Source of the DNA: Candidatus Thorarchaeota archaeon SMTZ1-83
Lineage (GTDB): Archaea; Asgardarchaeota; Thorarchaeia; Thorarchaeales; Thorarchaeaceae
Direction of reading: 5' to 3'
NCBI GenBank assembly: GCA_001563325.1
Contig: LRSK01000146.1
Location: forward strand, 1-39,274
Length of the DNA: 39,274 nt
Each line of letters starts with the position of its first letter. Within the stretch, counting starts at the first letter, position 1. The notes beneath the pieces were generated by a model. It was given only the letters and a program-made list of their open reading frames with translations. It was not told where the DNA came from and ran no database searches. This document shows positions 1 to 7,685 of the stretch, one piece after another. The position numbers were made by a program, and so were the translations under genes.

Positions 1-443
1 ATCTCGAGATGGCGCACATAGCAAATCTGAGGAAGACTGAGAAGTTCTGCGAGTTCGGGACCAACCTGTGCGGTATCCCCATCAATGGCCTGCTTGCCAC
101 ATATGATAAGGTCGAACTCCATCTTCTTAATCTGCTGAGCGAGGGTGTATGCCGTGGCCCAAGTGTCGGCTCCAGCGAAAGCACGGTCTGTCATGTGGAC
201 TGCTTTGTCAGCCCCCATTGCCAGAGCCTTCCAAAGCGCTTCTTTCGCCTGAGGTGGACCCATAGTGATGATAGTTACTTCACCACCATATTGATCCCGC
301 AATTTGATGGCTTCTTCCACAGCATATTCGTCAAACGGGTTCAGAATGCTTGGTACACCTTCACGAATAAGCGTGCCAGTTTCTTCGTTGACCTTGACTT
401 CAGCAACTTCCGGCACTTGTTTCACTGGAACTACAATCTTCAT
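1..443 (-). CDS. etfB: Electron transfer flavoprotein, beta subunit (N-terminal part)
   Basis: Reading the minus strand from the ATG at 443 gives 147 codons before the window ends, so the C-terminal 40% or so is missing. The protein starts MKIVVPVKQVPEV and continues with LNPFDEYAVEEAIKLRD near residue 40, GGEVTIITMGP near 55, and the signature IICGKQAIDGDTAQVGPE near 120-137, which is the AMP/FAD-contact region of the EtfB/FixA family. EtfB pairs with EtfA to form a FAD heterodimer that carries electrons from acyl-CoA and other dehydrogenases to a quinone or ferredoxin acceptor. The etfA partner would be expected just beyond the left edge. A GGAG element lies about 10 bases before the ATG, and a TATA-like TTATAA sits near 501-506, giving a short leader. 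The long plus-strand frame over this interval is a shadow. Confidence 0.93.
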   Translation of the reverse strand, partial: MKIVVPVKQVPEVAEVKVNEETGTLIREGVPSILNPFDEYAVEEAIKLRDQYGGEVTIITMGPPQAKEALWKALAMGADKAVHMTDRAFAGADTWATAYTLAQQIKKMEFDLIICGKQAIDGDTAQVGPELAELLSLPQICYVRHLE

Positions 444-553
444 TTGCGTGACACTCCGGGGGTCAATCACGTTACAGGCCCGCAGGGGATGACACCCCCA
501 TTATAAGCAATGCGCACGAGGAAATAGCGTGTAGAGATAGTCTGGACCTTACT

Positions 554-1483
554 TCACGCTTTGAAGCGATGCTGTCTTCTTAGTCCAACTACAGCACGTT
601 CGAGGAGGTGGTAGATTGCCTTCAGTGTAATCTGGTCTGGGTCGCTTCCTACTGGACACCCAGCAATGCCTAGGCCTCTCACCTTAGGATGAGTGAACAT
701 CACCTCAAATGCCGCTCCTAGTTCCTTGCTTGTAGGACCGTTCTCTACAGGCAATCCATGGCCAGGGACTTCCAATGGGTCGAGTACATCCACGTCCAAA
801 TGAATATAGATGATGTGCGTCAAACTTGCCAGCCGATTCATCTCAGTCTTGATGACCGGTTTGAGATGTCTTATGTCGTCTACAGAGATATGCCTGATGT
901 CGCTTCCTTCGATAATCTCCTGCTCCAAAGGATCAACATCTCTGACTCCAACCATGGTCACATGTTCGGTAGGTATGGGAAGCTCCATCCCACATTTCAG
1001 TCGTAGTCGTTCTAGACAGAGACCCGCGGCAACAGCCACTGGCATGCCTGCTAGGAGTCCGCTGAGGCTGGTGTCAGGTGTGTTGATATCAGCGTGGGCA
1101 TCAAGCCATACAAGACCGACTTTGAGCGGCTTCCTGCCTGGCCCGGACATCTGAAATCCTGCTAGCATCCCCATGAGCCCACTACAGCTAGGAAGAAGAC
1201 CTATTGTGAACAGTCCCTTCTTCAGTTGTCCAGCAACAATCTCGGCTAGGTGTCCAGACGCAAGTCCGAGGAGGTGGCGTGCACCATACTGGTTTCTCTC
1301 TTCAGGTGTGAGCTCGGCAGTCTTTGATTCCACAATGACGCACGCATTCTTTTCAATGACATCGGTGAGTCCACCTTCTTCAATCACCTTGGGACCGTCG
1401 ACCAAGGCTTCGAGAATATAGTCACCGCTCTGGGTGAGTTTCGCAACACCGATCTCTATGACATTCTCGCGCAAGTGCCTCAC
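554..1483 (-). CDS. Arginase/agmatinase-family protein, atypical metal site
   Basis: About 309 residues, the normal size for ureohydrolases, which hydrolyse guanidino groups using two manganese ions. The second and third family motifs are intact: WLDAHADINTP near residues 126-136 and HLDVDVLDP near 228-236, supplying most Mn ligands. The first motif, normally GGDHS, reads LLPSCSG near 96-102, so the first Mn-ligand His is replaced, possibly by Cys. The catalytic His of the arginase SGNLHG segment is also replaced (SGLLAGMP near 140-147). From memory, some arginase-like subfamilies show Cys and Gly/Ala at these places, so this may be a recognised but uncharacterised branch rather than a dead enzyme. 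The start is GTG at 1483; a TTG at 1474 with GGTGAGG just before it is an alternative. A TATA-like CCTTAAAGC lies at about 1518-1526. The substrate cannot be named. Confidence 0.8.
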   Translation of the reverse strand: MRHLRENVIEIGVAKLTQSGDYILEALVDGPKVIEEGGLTDVIEKNACVIVESKTAELTPEERNQYGARHLLGLASGHLAEIVAGQLKKGLFTIGLLPSCSGLMGMLAGFQMSGPGRKPLKVGLVWLDAHADINTPDTSLSGLLAGMPVAVAAGLCLERLRLKCGMELPIPTEHVTMVGVRDVDPLEQEIIEGSDIRHISVDDIRHLKPVIKTEMNRLASLTHIIYIHLDVDVLDPLEVPGHGLPVENGPTSKELGAAFEVMFTHPKVRGLGIAGCPVGSDPDQITLKAIYHLLERAVVGLRRQHRFKA

Positions 1484-1669
1484 CTGAGGATTCTTGTTAG
1501 ATGAAATGTTGCATGGCGCTTTAAGGAGTCATATCAACGCGAGTTGACTTGAGGACTTTCGGATTGGCATCGCTTCTAGACATCCTATTGCAGGAATCTG
1601 AGAAACCGATAAGAGTAACACTTGCCATGCTTTCGAACGCAAGATGGAATGAGAATCATGCGGTTGTCA

Positions 1670-2485
1670 ATGGATACAACTATGACGCTCAACAATGGTG
1701 TTGAGATTCCGGTGCTTGGACTGGGCACCTATCTCTCCTCGGACGGAGAAAGGACAAGGACTGCCGTCCTTGAAGCCTTGGCTGCAGGATACCGACACAT
1801 CGATACTGCTGCCTTCTATGGGAACGAGAAGACCATTGGAGCGGCGACTAGAGAGAGTGGAATCGACCGGGAGGAGATATTCGTAACCACAAAGCTCTGG
1901 AATGACGATCATGGATATGAACCTGCTTTGGCCGCTTTTAATGCGAGTCTTGACAGACTTGGACTTGACTACGTTGACCTCTATCTGATTCATTTCCCAG
2001 TGCAACGGCTACGTCTAGAATCATGGAGGGCGCTGGAGCATCTACTTGACGAAGGGAAATGCCGTGCGGTTGGTGTCAGCAATTACATGCAGTGGCATCT
2101 TGAGGAGCTGTTGAACAGTAGCACCGTGACTCCAACTATCAACCAAGTGGAGTTTCATCCATTTCTCTACCAGAAGGAGCTTCTTGACTTCTGCCATTCT
2201 AGGGAGGTCAGAATAGAGGCATATAGTCCTTTGACAAAAGGGCGAAGGTTGAGTGATAACAGACTGGTTGCAATGGGAGAGAAATACCACAAGACTCCAG
2301 CACAGATCTTGATTCGTTGGTCCCTGCAACATGACCTAGTAGTGATTCCCAAATCCAATAATCCAGCGAGAATCAGAGAGAATGCAGAGGTATTCGACTT
2401 CTCGATCTCTCCCGAGGATATGGACACCCTTGATGGACTCCACGAAGACTTCCGTTCGAGCTGGGACCCAAGCAGGACTCCCTAG
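1670..2485 (+). CDS. Aldo/keto reductase
   Basis: A 271-residue AKR-superfamily protein that would reduce aldehydes or ketones with NAD(P)H in the cytosol. Numbered from the ATG at 1670, the catalytic tetrad is visible: Asp45 and Tyr50 in GYRHIDTAAFYGNE, Lys75 in VTTKLW and His108 in LYLIHFP. Further family marks are GVSNY near residue 140, NQVEFHP near 165 and the cofactor-binding IPKSNNPARIREN near 227. The reading frame stays open up to a TTG at 1622, with further ATGs at 1649 and 1658. The family usually starts just before the MTLNNGVEIPVLGLGTY segment, so 1670 is preferred, although no clear Shine-Dalgarno element decides it. It is divergent from the arginase-like gene. The natural substrate is unknown. 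Confidence 0.92.
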   Translation: MDTTMTLNNGVEIPVLGLGTYLSSDGERTRTAVLEALAAGYRHIDTAAFYGNEKTIGAATRESGIDREEIFVTTKLWNDDHGYEPALAAFNASLDRLGLDYVDLYLIHFPVQRLRLESWRALEHLLDEGKCRAVGVSNYMQWHLEELLNSSTVTPTINQVEFHPFLYQKELLDFCHSREVRIEAYSPLTKGRRLSDNRLVAMGEKYHKTPAQILIRWSLQHDLVVIPKSNNPARIRENAEVFDFSISPEDMDTLDGLHEDFRSSWDPSRTP

Positions 2486-2499
2486 CCAGCAGACCGCTG

Positions 2500-2505
2500 T
2501 TTTTT
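2500..2505 (+). terminator. T-run after the aldo/keto reductase gene
   Basis: Six T residues start 15 bases after the stop codon at 2485. Archaeal RNA polymerase often stops at such oligo-T runs, without need of a hairpin. The gene that follows has its own Shine-Dalgarno element and is separated by about 100 bases, which fits termination here. This is inferred from position and composition only. Confidence 0.4.
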
Positions 2506-2607
2506 CTAGCCTGATGTTGGACCAGTTCTCGTTCCCCACAATCCTTTTATGAGATGTACTTCGGTTATCGTCTCAGTTCCATTAAACGCCAATTGAGGTA
2601 GTTGTCG

Positions 2608-2946
2608 ATGGGCAAGGAAAAGATACTTGGTGCACTGATATTCATCTTCGCGTTCTTAATCCTCATTTACTACACATGGGGATTGGTTTTGCTCCAGAAT
2701 GGCCTGACTGGACCGGGATTGCAGCAGTGGGTAGTTGACACGTTCGGAGCAGGAACCCTTCTACACGACATCCTCAACCCCGATCCGATGTTCCTCATCA
2801 TTCTACCAGTCTGGGCTGCCGCAGTCTTGATAATGGTGATTGCGATGTGGATTGGTTGGACCATGCTGACCACTCCAGCTCCAGAACCACTCGAGGACTT
2901 TGACTTCGACGAGGAAGAGGTTGCTGAGTCGAAGCCAGAAGAGTAA
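2608..2946 (+). CDS. Small two-helix membrane protein with acidic tail
   Basis: A 112-residue protein with no recognised family. It has a hydrophobic helix at about residues 6-26 and a second at about 58-83, joined by a loop of about 30 residues (GLTGPGLQQWVVDTFGAGT) probably outside the cell, followed by a strongly acidic C-terminal tail (EDFDFDEEEVAESKPEE) that should be cytosolic. The ATG at 2608 has a GAGGT element 9 bases before it, so it is preferred over the in-frame TTG at 2602. Its 3' end faces that of the acyltransferase on the other strand. The function is unknown; a structural or accessory membrane role is only a guess. Confidence 0.7.
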   Translation: MGKEKILGALIFIFAFLILIYYTWGLVLLQNGLTGPGLQQWVVDTFGAGTLLHDILNPDPMFLIILPVWAAAVLIMVIAMWIGWTMLTTPAPEPLEDFDFDEEEVAESKPEE

Positions 2947-2996
2947 TACTTGAACAATCAAGACTACTCTAGCTAAGGCAGGGCCTGTTGGCCCTC

Positions 2997-4148
2997 TCAC
3001 TTCATTCTGGACTCTGACCAAGATCTCCAGCCAGAGCCAATTCTCCGTTCGACTTCATACCACGCAATGCCAGCAACCGTACAGACTGCTAGGCTCACAA
3101 GATAGAATGGAAGATAGAGATGGAGGGCAGAGCCAAAGCCAGTAGAGATGTAGTCCGGATTCAGCTGGAACCAGACTGCAAAGTACATCATCTGGAACAG
3201 AAAGATGTGGTAAGTCGCCCTGCTAATCTTCATGACCAACTTTGAAACGAAACCGCTGGACTCGGACGGAAGATACCGCAACGCGAGCAGGATAAAGAGA
3301 GCAGCATACGGATAGACCAGAAGCGTGTAGTCCCCCCAGATCAGCCTGCGTAGATAGACTCCATCGAATATCTCGACTCGGAAGCCAAGGAACGTGTATG
3401 CATAGAGGTAGATGACACTAAGAGGAGCAGTCACCCAGATGAACCAATTTCGTTTCTGTGTGATGTCATGTCCATCTGAGAACCATAGGCCGAAGACTAC
3501 CGCGGGCAGATAGAATAACATGTCGAGTCTAATGACCCACATCAAAGTGATGGCATCGAAACCGGTGTAGACATAGGTTCCTCCACTTGGGACAAGGGGG
3601 ACGTTGAAGAAGAGGACCAAACTGAGAATGATCTCGCTGAGTAAGCACAATGCGACTGTGATCCTAGGATTCACAGTGTATGCCTTGTATACTGCAGGAA
3701 AGATGAGTATCGAGGTGAATAGGACGGGAATGAACCAGTTGCCAGGGCCCCAGAAAGGCAGAAAGAACAGATACCACCACCTGCTTGGCTCCAATGCATC
3801 GAAGTAGAGTCCCAGGAGTATCGATGCAACATACAGCAAGACGAAGGGGAGGACGTAACGCTTGATCTTCTTCCAGAAGTATTGCAGTGAGTATAGTTCT
3901 CTGAGTGTTGTGGCACCCGTGTATCTGAAAGAATGGCCCATGTTGAAGCCCATGACTATGAGGAAGAAGGGCATAGCCAATCGTTCCCAAAAGGAAGCTA
4001 AAAGCGCATCATGGAGACCCCCGGCGAGCAGGTGGTCAACCAAAACGAAGGCGATGGCAACTACCTTCACCGCATCGATTTGAAGGAAGTGCTTGCGCTG
4101 GGTCACCTCAGTTTCGTGAATTGAGGCTTCCTCAGGAGCCATGGACAT
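2997..4148 (-). CDS. Membrane acyltransferase, acyltransferase-3 family (paralogue A)
   Basis: A 383-residue polytopic protein with about ten hydrophobic helices. The N-terminal motif LQIDAVKVVAIAFVLVDH near residues 23-40 matches the start of acyltransferase-3 (PF01757) proteins, in which the His following the first helix is essential. These enzymes move acyl groups from acyl-CoA to sugars or other cell-surface molecules. WGPGNWFIPVL near 130-140 and GFNMGHSF near 66-73 are shared almost unchanged with the neighbour at 4287-5708, showing tandem duplication. The ATG at 4148 is followed by another ATG two codons later; no strong Shine-Dalgarno element is visible. It may act on archaeal surface glycans or lipids, but the acceptor is unknown. 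Confidence 0.82.
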   Translation of the reverse strand: MSMAPEEASIHETEVTQRKHFLQIDAVKVVAIAFVLVDHLLAGGLHDALLASFWERLAMPFFLIVMGFNMGHSFRYTGATTLRELYSLQYFWKKIKRYVLPFVLLYVASILLGLYFDALEPSRWWYLFFLPFWGPGNWFIPVLFTSILIFPAVYKAYTVNPRITVALCLLSEIILSLVLFFNVPLVPSGGTYVYTGFDAITLMWVIRLDMLFYLPAVVFGLWFSDGHDITQKRNWFIWVTAPLSVIYLYAYTFLGFRVEIFDGVYLRRLIWGDYTLLVYPYAALFILLALRYLPSESSGFVSKLVMKISRATYHIFLFQMMYFAVWFQLNPDYISTGFGSALHLYLPFYLVSLAVCTVAGIAWYEVERRIGSGWRSWSESRMK

Positions 4149-4235
4149 ATACCGAGTGTCTTCAGATGGTAATGAAATACCATTCGGAAGAAGCAGGAAT
4201 CGTTCTACCTCTTGTTGTCCGAAAATGCCGCATGT

Positions 4236-4258
4236 GAGTGGCGCTTTTTACGCCACTC
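4236..4258. repeat. Perfect 8-bp hairpin between the acyltransferase genes
   Basis: GAGTGGCG at 4236-4243 and its exact complement CGCCACTC at 4251-4258 are separated by 7 bases that are mostly T on the plus strand. The element lies about 28 bases past the stop of paralogue B and about 88 bases before paralogue A, so on the minus strand it could be a terminator, an attenuator or an operator. A partly similar hairpin occurs at 11207-11233. Confidence 0.55.
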
Positions 4259-4286
4259 CAAATGATCCGCCAAGACGCTGGCTCAT

Positions 4287-5708
4287 CTATGGCATAGGTC
4301 CTCCGTTCAGCACTTCGGGCGGAATCTCATCGTCCATTGACATGAACGCCTTGTAGATGAAGAAGAGACAGACACCAAGCATGATGATGATTACTATGAT
4401 GTTGGCGACTACCCCGGGCCCGGTCCATTGGTTCAGAACAAAGAAGGGGCCATGAGTCCTTTGCCACTCTGCTAGTCCGGTCAGTTCACTCACAATCTCG
4501 ATCACCATGCCCAATACTGCTATCGACATGAATGCACCAGTGCCATAGACGGCCCTCCTTGCATAGTTGTGACGCCAAAACGGCTTGCCCCGTTTGTACG
4601 CTGCATTCTCAGCCTCGTACCACAGTATACCTCCGGCGAATGTTATCACTACATTGAAGAGATAGAACAAGACATGGGATAGATAGTCAGTGCCGAAACC
4701 TATGTATGCCCAATTTGGGTTCATGTAGTACCATACCGAGTAGTAGAGTATCTGGACGAGAAGGATGTGGTAGCTTGCTCTGCCGACTCTCTTGATCAAG
4801 TTCTGCAAACGCCCTTCAGGTTTTGATGGCAGATACTTCATAGCCAAGAGAAATATCAGGGCAGTATAGGGAATCAGGAGAAATGTGTAGTCTCCAGAGA
4901 TGAGTCTGTATCTGTAGAGTCCATCGATTATCTCTGCGCGGTAGCCGAGGATTTGATAGGCGACCATATAGGCCACGCTGAGTGGGAAGGCGACCCACAT
5001 GGCAGCGTTCCGCCTCGACTTGACATTGTGATCGTCTGAGAACCAGAGGCCAAGTCCAACTCCGGGCAACAAGAACAAGATACTCGTTCTTATGACCGAG
5101 CTCAAGAATGCCGCTTCATAGCTTTGGAATAGCCAACTTCCATCAACGAGGACCAAGGGGAGGTTGTAGAACATGAACAACTGGAGAAGAATCTCGCTCA
5201 TGAAGCAGAGGAAGACAGTCAGTTTTGGATACGAGAGATAGCCTCTGTAGATCAACGGGAGGACAAGAATCGAACCGAAGAGCACAGGGATAAACCAGTT
5301 GCCGGGGCCCCAGAAGGGCAGCCATCCTATCAATGAATATTCGTTGAAAGTTATGGCATTGAAGTACACCCCAAGAAGAAACGAACCCAGGTACAGTAGG
5401 AGGAATGGAAACACATAGCGTTCAATCTTGGATTTGAAGTACCTCCAGGAGTATAGCTCCCTCAAGGTAGTGGCACCTCTATTCTTAAAGGAGAGGCCCA
5501 TGTTGAAACCCATCACAATCATGAAGATCGGGATGGCCGTCCGCTCCCAGAACACACCTCCAATAGCACTCTTCAATTCCCATGTCAAGCTGTGATCCAT
5601 GACGACGAGTGCAATTGCAAATGCCTTCAGAGCGTCGACCTGCCAGTATTTCACGCGTTTCTTCTGCTCAGAAATCTCAATTGGGGCTTCTTCCATGGCT
5701 TGCGACAT
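4287..5708 (-). CDS. Membrane acyltransferase, acyltransferase-3 family (paralogue B)
   Basis: A 473-residue polytopic protein. The motif WQVDALKAFAIALVVMDH near residues 21-38 carries the Asp and His typical of acyltransferase-3 proteins, and LPFWGPGNWFIPVLFGSIL near 132-150 is shared with paralogue A. Compared with A it has an extension of roughly 90 residues containing two more membrane helices. The start at 5708 (MSQAMEEAPIE) aligns with the start of A (MSMAPEEASIH) and has a TATA element at exactly the distance expected for leaderless mRNA. An upstream in-frame start at 5771 is therefore rejected. The role is probably acylation of a surface or lipid-linked molecule, shared or divided with A. 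Confidence 0.83.
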   Translation of the reverse strand: MSQAMEEAPIEISEQKKRVKYWQVDALKAFAIALVVMDHSLTWELKSAIGGVFWERTAIPIFMIVMGFNMGLSFKNRGATTLRELYSWRYFKSKIERYVFPFLLLYLGSFLLGVYFNAITFNEYSLIGWLPFWGPGNWFIPVLFGSILVLPLIYRGYLSYPKLTVFLCFMSEILLQLFMFYNLPLVLVDGSWLFQSYEAAFLSSVIRTSILFLLPGVGLGLWFSDDHNVKSRRNAAMWVAFPLSVAYMVAYQILGYRAEIIDGLYRYRLISGDYTFLLIPYTALIFLLAMKYLPSKPEGRLQNLIKRVGRASYHILLVQILYYSVWYYMNPNWAYIGFGTDYLSHVLFYLFNVVITFAGGILWYEAENAAYKRGKPFWRHNYARRAVYGTGAFMSIAVLGMVIEIVSELTGLAEWQRTHGPFFVLNQWTGPGVVANIIVIIIMLGVCLFFIYKAFMSMDDEIPPEVLNGGPMP

Positions 5709-5732
5709 ACTCAAAGTCGCGAGTCTATTCAG

Positions 5733-5738
5733 TTTAAA
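5733..5738 (-). promoter_or_regulatory. TATA box of acyltransferase B, leaderless geometry
   Basis: On the minus strand TTTAAA occupies -30 to -25 relative to the A of the ATG at 5708. Archaeal transcription begins about 25 bases after the TATA centre, so the mRNA would begin at or next to the start codon. No Shine-Dalgarno element is present, which agrees with leaderless translation. Confidence 0.6.
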
Positions 5739-5850
5739 GAGATTCGGATTGAGCAATCTTTCTGTGGGCATTCCTCCGGACTGTTGAGATGGTCAAGATT
5801 AACGCGTAGAGCACCAGATTGATATTCTACACGCTTCTACAGCATCAGGG

Positions 5851-6516
5851 ATGCGCTTGTTGCAGTCTTCTGACGTTGATTTCCTCACAAACGTCCGTCT
5901 CTTCCTGTTCTTCTTACTGCTCATCCTAATCTACTATAGTACCAAGCAGAGTAGCAGAGCCCTAGAAAGAGCATGGCGGCTTCCAATCATATATCCCCAA
6001 GATAATGAGCTTTCGAAAGTACAACTAGAAGAACGCGACTCATTGTTGCGTACTCTGTCAATCAGGTGGAGTCTACTCACAGTTGTTGACTACTCACTTG
6101 CTGTGCTTCTCGTCTATGAATTGGTGCTCGGTTTCGCTGCGGCGGAACAAGGCATAGCTTACTACTTCGCAGTACACATCCCTTCTGCAGCGGCAGTCTC
6201 TGCTGCAATCGGGTTGCTACTGGCGGCAATTGTTATTAGATTCAGAAACCCATTCAGCTCTAGGAAAATAGAGCCGCTGAAATACCTTCTAAAGAACCTC
6301 GAATCACTAGCAAGTGCAGTACGGGTAGCGGATACAGCCGTTCCAGCAGAAACTGAAGACATCTTCTTGAGAATTGTGAAGCAGGAGATTGAGAGGTTCA
6401 TGGACTTCCGTGAGATGGGTGACGCAGAGTGCGGCCGCCTCCTTGAGTACCTCTCAGGAATCGACGGGATTGTCGGTCAGGCTGCTTCAACCTTGCTTTG
6501 GCCCCATGGATTTTGA
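5851..6516 (+). CDS. Hypothetical membrane protein
   Basis: A 221-residue protein of no recognised family. A first hydrophobic helix lies at about residues 15-31 (VRLFLFFLLLILIYY), two more at about 74-94 and 108-130 (the latter Ala-rich), and the C-terminal third is soluble, charged and probably helical (IEPLKYLLKNLESLA, EDIFLRIVKQEIERF). The ATG at 5851 is preceded by a TATA-like GATATTCT about 30 bases upstream, fitting a leaderless start, and by no Shine-Dalgarno element. It is followed at 89 bases by the TPR gene on the same strand. Confidence 0.65.
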   Translation: MRLLQSSDVDFLTNVRLFLFFLLLILIYYSTKQSSRALERAWRLPIIYPQDNELSKVQLEERDSLLRTLSIRWSLLTVVDYSLAVLLVYELVLGFAAAEQGIAYYFAVHIPSAAAVSAAIGLLLAAIVIRFRNPFSSRKIEPLKYLLKNLESLASAVRVADTAVPAETEDIFLRIVKQEIERFMDFREMGDAECGRLLEYLSGIDGIVGQAASTLLWPHGF

Positions 6517-6604
6517 TGCTCCGTCAAATGTGCGTCACAGCTGCGATTTGCGTCCAGGCAACGACTTAAGAGCGCTAACGAGAGAGCGACGTAGGGTTGC
6601 GGCA

Positions 6605-7165
6605 ATGCCACTCTTCGGACGCAAAAAGGACAAGGAATACCAAGAGGCTGCAAGGCTTCTCTCGGAGGGTAGGACAGAGGAGGCATCAGGGAAACTTAGA
6701 AAGTTCCTTGGCAAGCACCCTAATGACGTAAATGCGATGGTGTCATTGGCAGTCGCTTTGGTTCAGGTCCAGAAGGAGCCAACTCTAGATTCACCGAATA
6801 CGCAGGAAGCACTGGTGCTCCTTGAGAAAGCTGCGGAACTCAACCCGAGGGATCCGGTTGCCATATTCAACAAGGGAGTGTGTCAACGTAACCTTGGCCT
6901 CTTGGCTAAGGCACTGGAGTCTTTCGAGGCCGCCTTGGAGATTGAGGATAGACTTCCTTTGGCGCTTCTTCACATGGCCGAGATCAACTATGAACTGGAG
7001 AACTGGGAGAAGGCCATTGACCTCGCACGGCTTGCACTAGTAAGAGACCCAGGAATTGAGGGGGCTCTGACGTGGATTCCAGATGCCATGAAGAAGGCAG
7101 GTTACATGGACGAAGAAGGGAATGTGATCAACGCACCATGGGAAGAGGGGAATCCAGATGGATAA
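6605..7165 (+). CDS. Tetratricopeptide-repeat protein
   Basis: A 186-residue soluble protein with about three to four TPR units. The ATG at 6605 (MPLFGRKKDKEYQEAARLL) is chosen because the repeats begin right after it; a frame extending up to 6389 overlaps the preceding gene and is not protein-like. Repeat signatures include AARLLSEGRTEEASGKLRKFL near 11-31, NPRDPVAIFNKGVCQRNLGL near 79-98, and LALLHMAEINYELENWEKAI near 118-137. TPR domains hold protein complexes together; the partner cannot be told. The basic start (GRKKDK) is followed directly by helix, with no signal peptide, so the protein is cytosolic. It lies just before rps19 on the same strand. Confidence 0.82.
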   Translation: MPLFGRKKDKEYQEAARLLSEGRTEEASGKLRKFLGKHPNDVNAMVSLAVALVQVQKEPTLDSPNTQEALVLLEKAAELNPRDPVAIFNKGVCQRNLGLLAKALESFEAALEIEDRLPLALLHMAEINYELENWEKAIDLARLALVRDPGIEGALTWIPDAMKKAGYMDEEGNVINAPWEEGNPDG

Positions 7166-7166
7166 C

Positions 7167-7174
7167 CTTAAATT
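7167..7174 (+). promoter_or_regulatory. TATA box for the rps19 gene
   Basis: CTTAAATT at 7167-7174, immediately after the stop of the TPR gene, fits an archaeal TATA box. A start of transcription about 25 bases later (near 7196) would give a leader of about 47 bases before the ATG at 7244, containing the palindrome at 7202-7220 and the GGTGAT element at 7235-7240. Confidence 0.5.
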
Positions 7175-7201
7175 CACTCCACCTGGACAGAGCCACGTTC
7201 T

Positions 7202-7220
7202 GAGTGGTCATGACCCACTC
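7202..7220. promoter_or_regulatory. Near-perfect palindrome in the predicted rps19 leader
   Basis: GAGTGG (7202-7207) and CCACTC (7215-7220) flank TCATGAC, which itself holds the palindrome TCATGA. It could form a hairpin close to the 5' end of the rps19 mRNA, 14 bases before the Shine-Dalgarno element, or serve as an operator for a dimeric protein. Confidence 0.5.
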
Positions 7221-7243
7221 CGTATACCATCCTTGGTGATCTA

Positions 7244-7654
7244 ATGTCGAGTAAAGGCGAACCGATGTATCGGGGTCACAAGCTTACTGATCTTGCTCAG
7301 ATGAACATGGACTCACTCATCGAGCTACTCCCCACACGCCGCAGAAGGACTCTCAAGCGGGGACTTCCACCAAGACAGAAGAAGCTCCTCATGAAGCTAA
7401 GAGCGGCTAGAAAGCAGGCACGGAAGGGGAAGGATGTCATTGTGAAGACCCACTGCCGCGACATGGTCATACTACCTGAGATGGTCGACCTCACCATTGG
7501 CGTGCATAACGGCAAGGACTTCGTGAGGGTGAAGATACTCCCTCAGATGATTGGACATGTACTGGGAGAATTCTCTGTCACGAATAAACCAGTCAGACAC
7601 GGAAGCCCAGGTATAGGTGCCACAAAGAGCAGTGCCTATGTGCCTCTGAAGTAA
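7244..7654 (+). CDS. rps19: 30S ribosomal protein S19 (uS19)
   Basis: A 136-residue protein of the archaeal/eukaryotic (S15e) type. Conserved segments are YRGHKLTDLAQM near residue 9, RRRTLKRGL near 33, KTHCRDMVILPEMVDLTIGVHNGK near 68-91 and the C-terminal GHVLGEFSVTNKPVRHG through SSAYVPLK, which binds 16S rRNA in the small-subunit head. The ATG at 7244 has a GGTGAT Shine-Dalgarno element at 7235-7240. In most archaea this gene lies between rpl2 and rpl22 in the large S10/spc operon; here none of its neighbours is a ribosomal gene, and it has its own promoter and leader. It is surely functional, since no sign of decay is seen. Confidence 0.97.
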   Translation: MSSKGEPMYRGHKLTDLAQMNMDSLIELLPTRRRRTLKRGLPPRQKKLLMKLRAARKQARKGKDVIVKTHCRDMVILPEMVDLTIGVHNGKDFVRVKILPQMIGHVLGEFSVTNKPVRHGSPGIGATKSSAYVPLK

Positions 7655-7685
7655 GAAGCACACCAATATCTGCACCAGTGAGGGG

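Noticed and set aside
9..506. Long plus-strand open frame at the left edge
   Set aside because: It lies opposite the electron-transfer flavoprotein gene, whose minus-strand translation is clearly family-like; the plus-strand product has no protein character.
6389..6604. N-terminal extension of the TPR protein
   Set aside because: It overlaps the end of the preceding gene in another frame and has no repeat or family character; the ATG at 6605 is the natural start.
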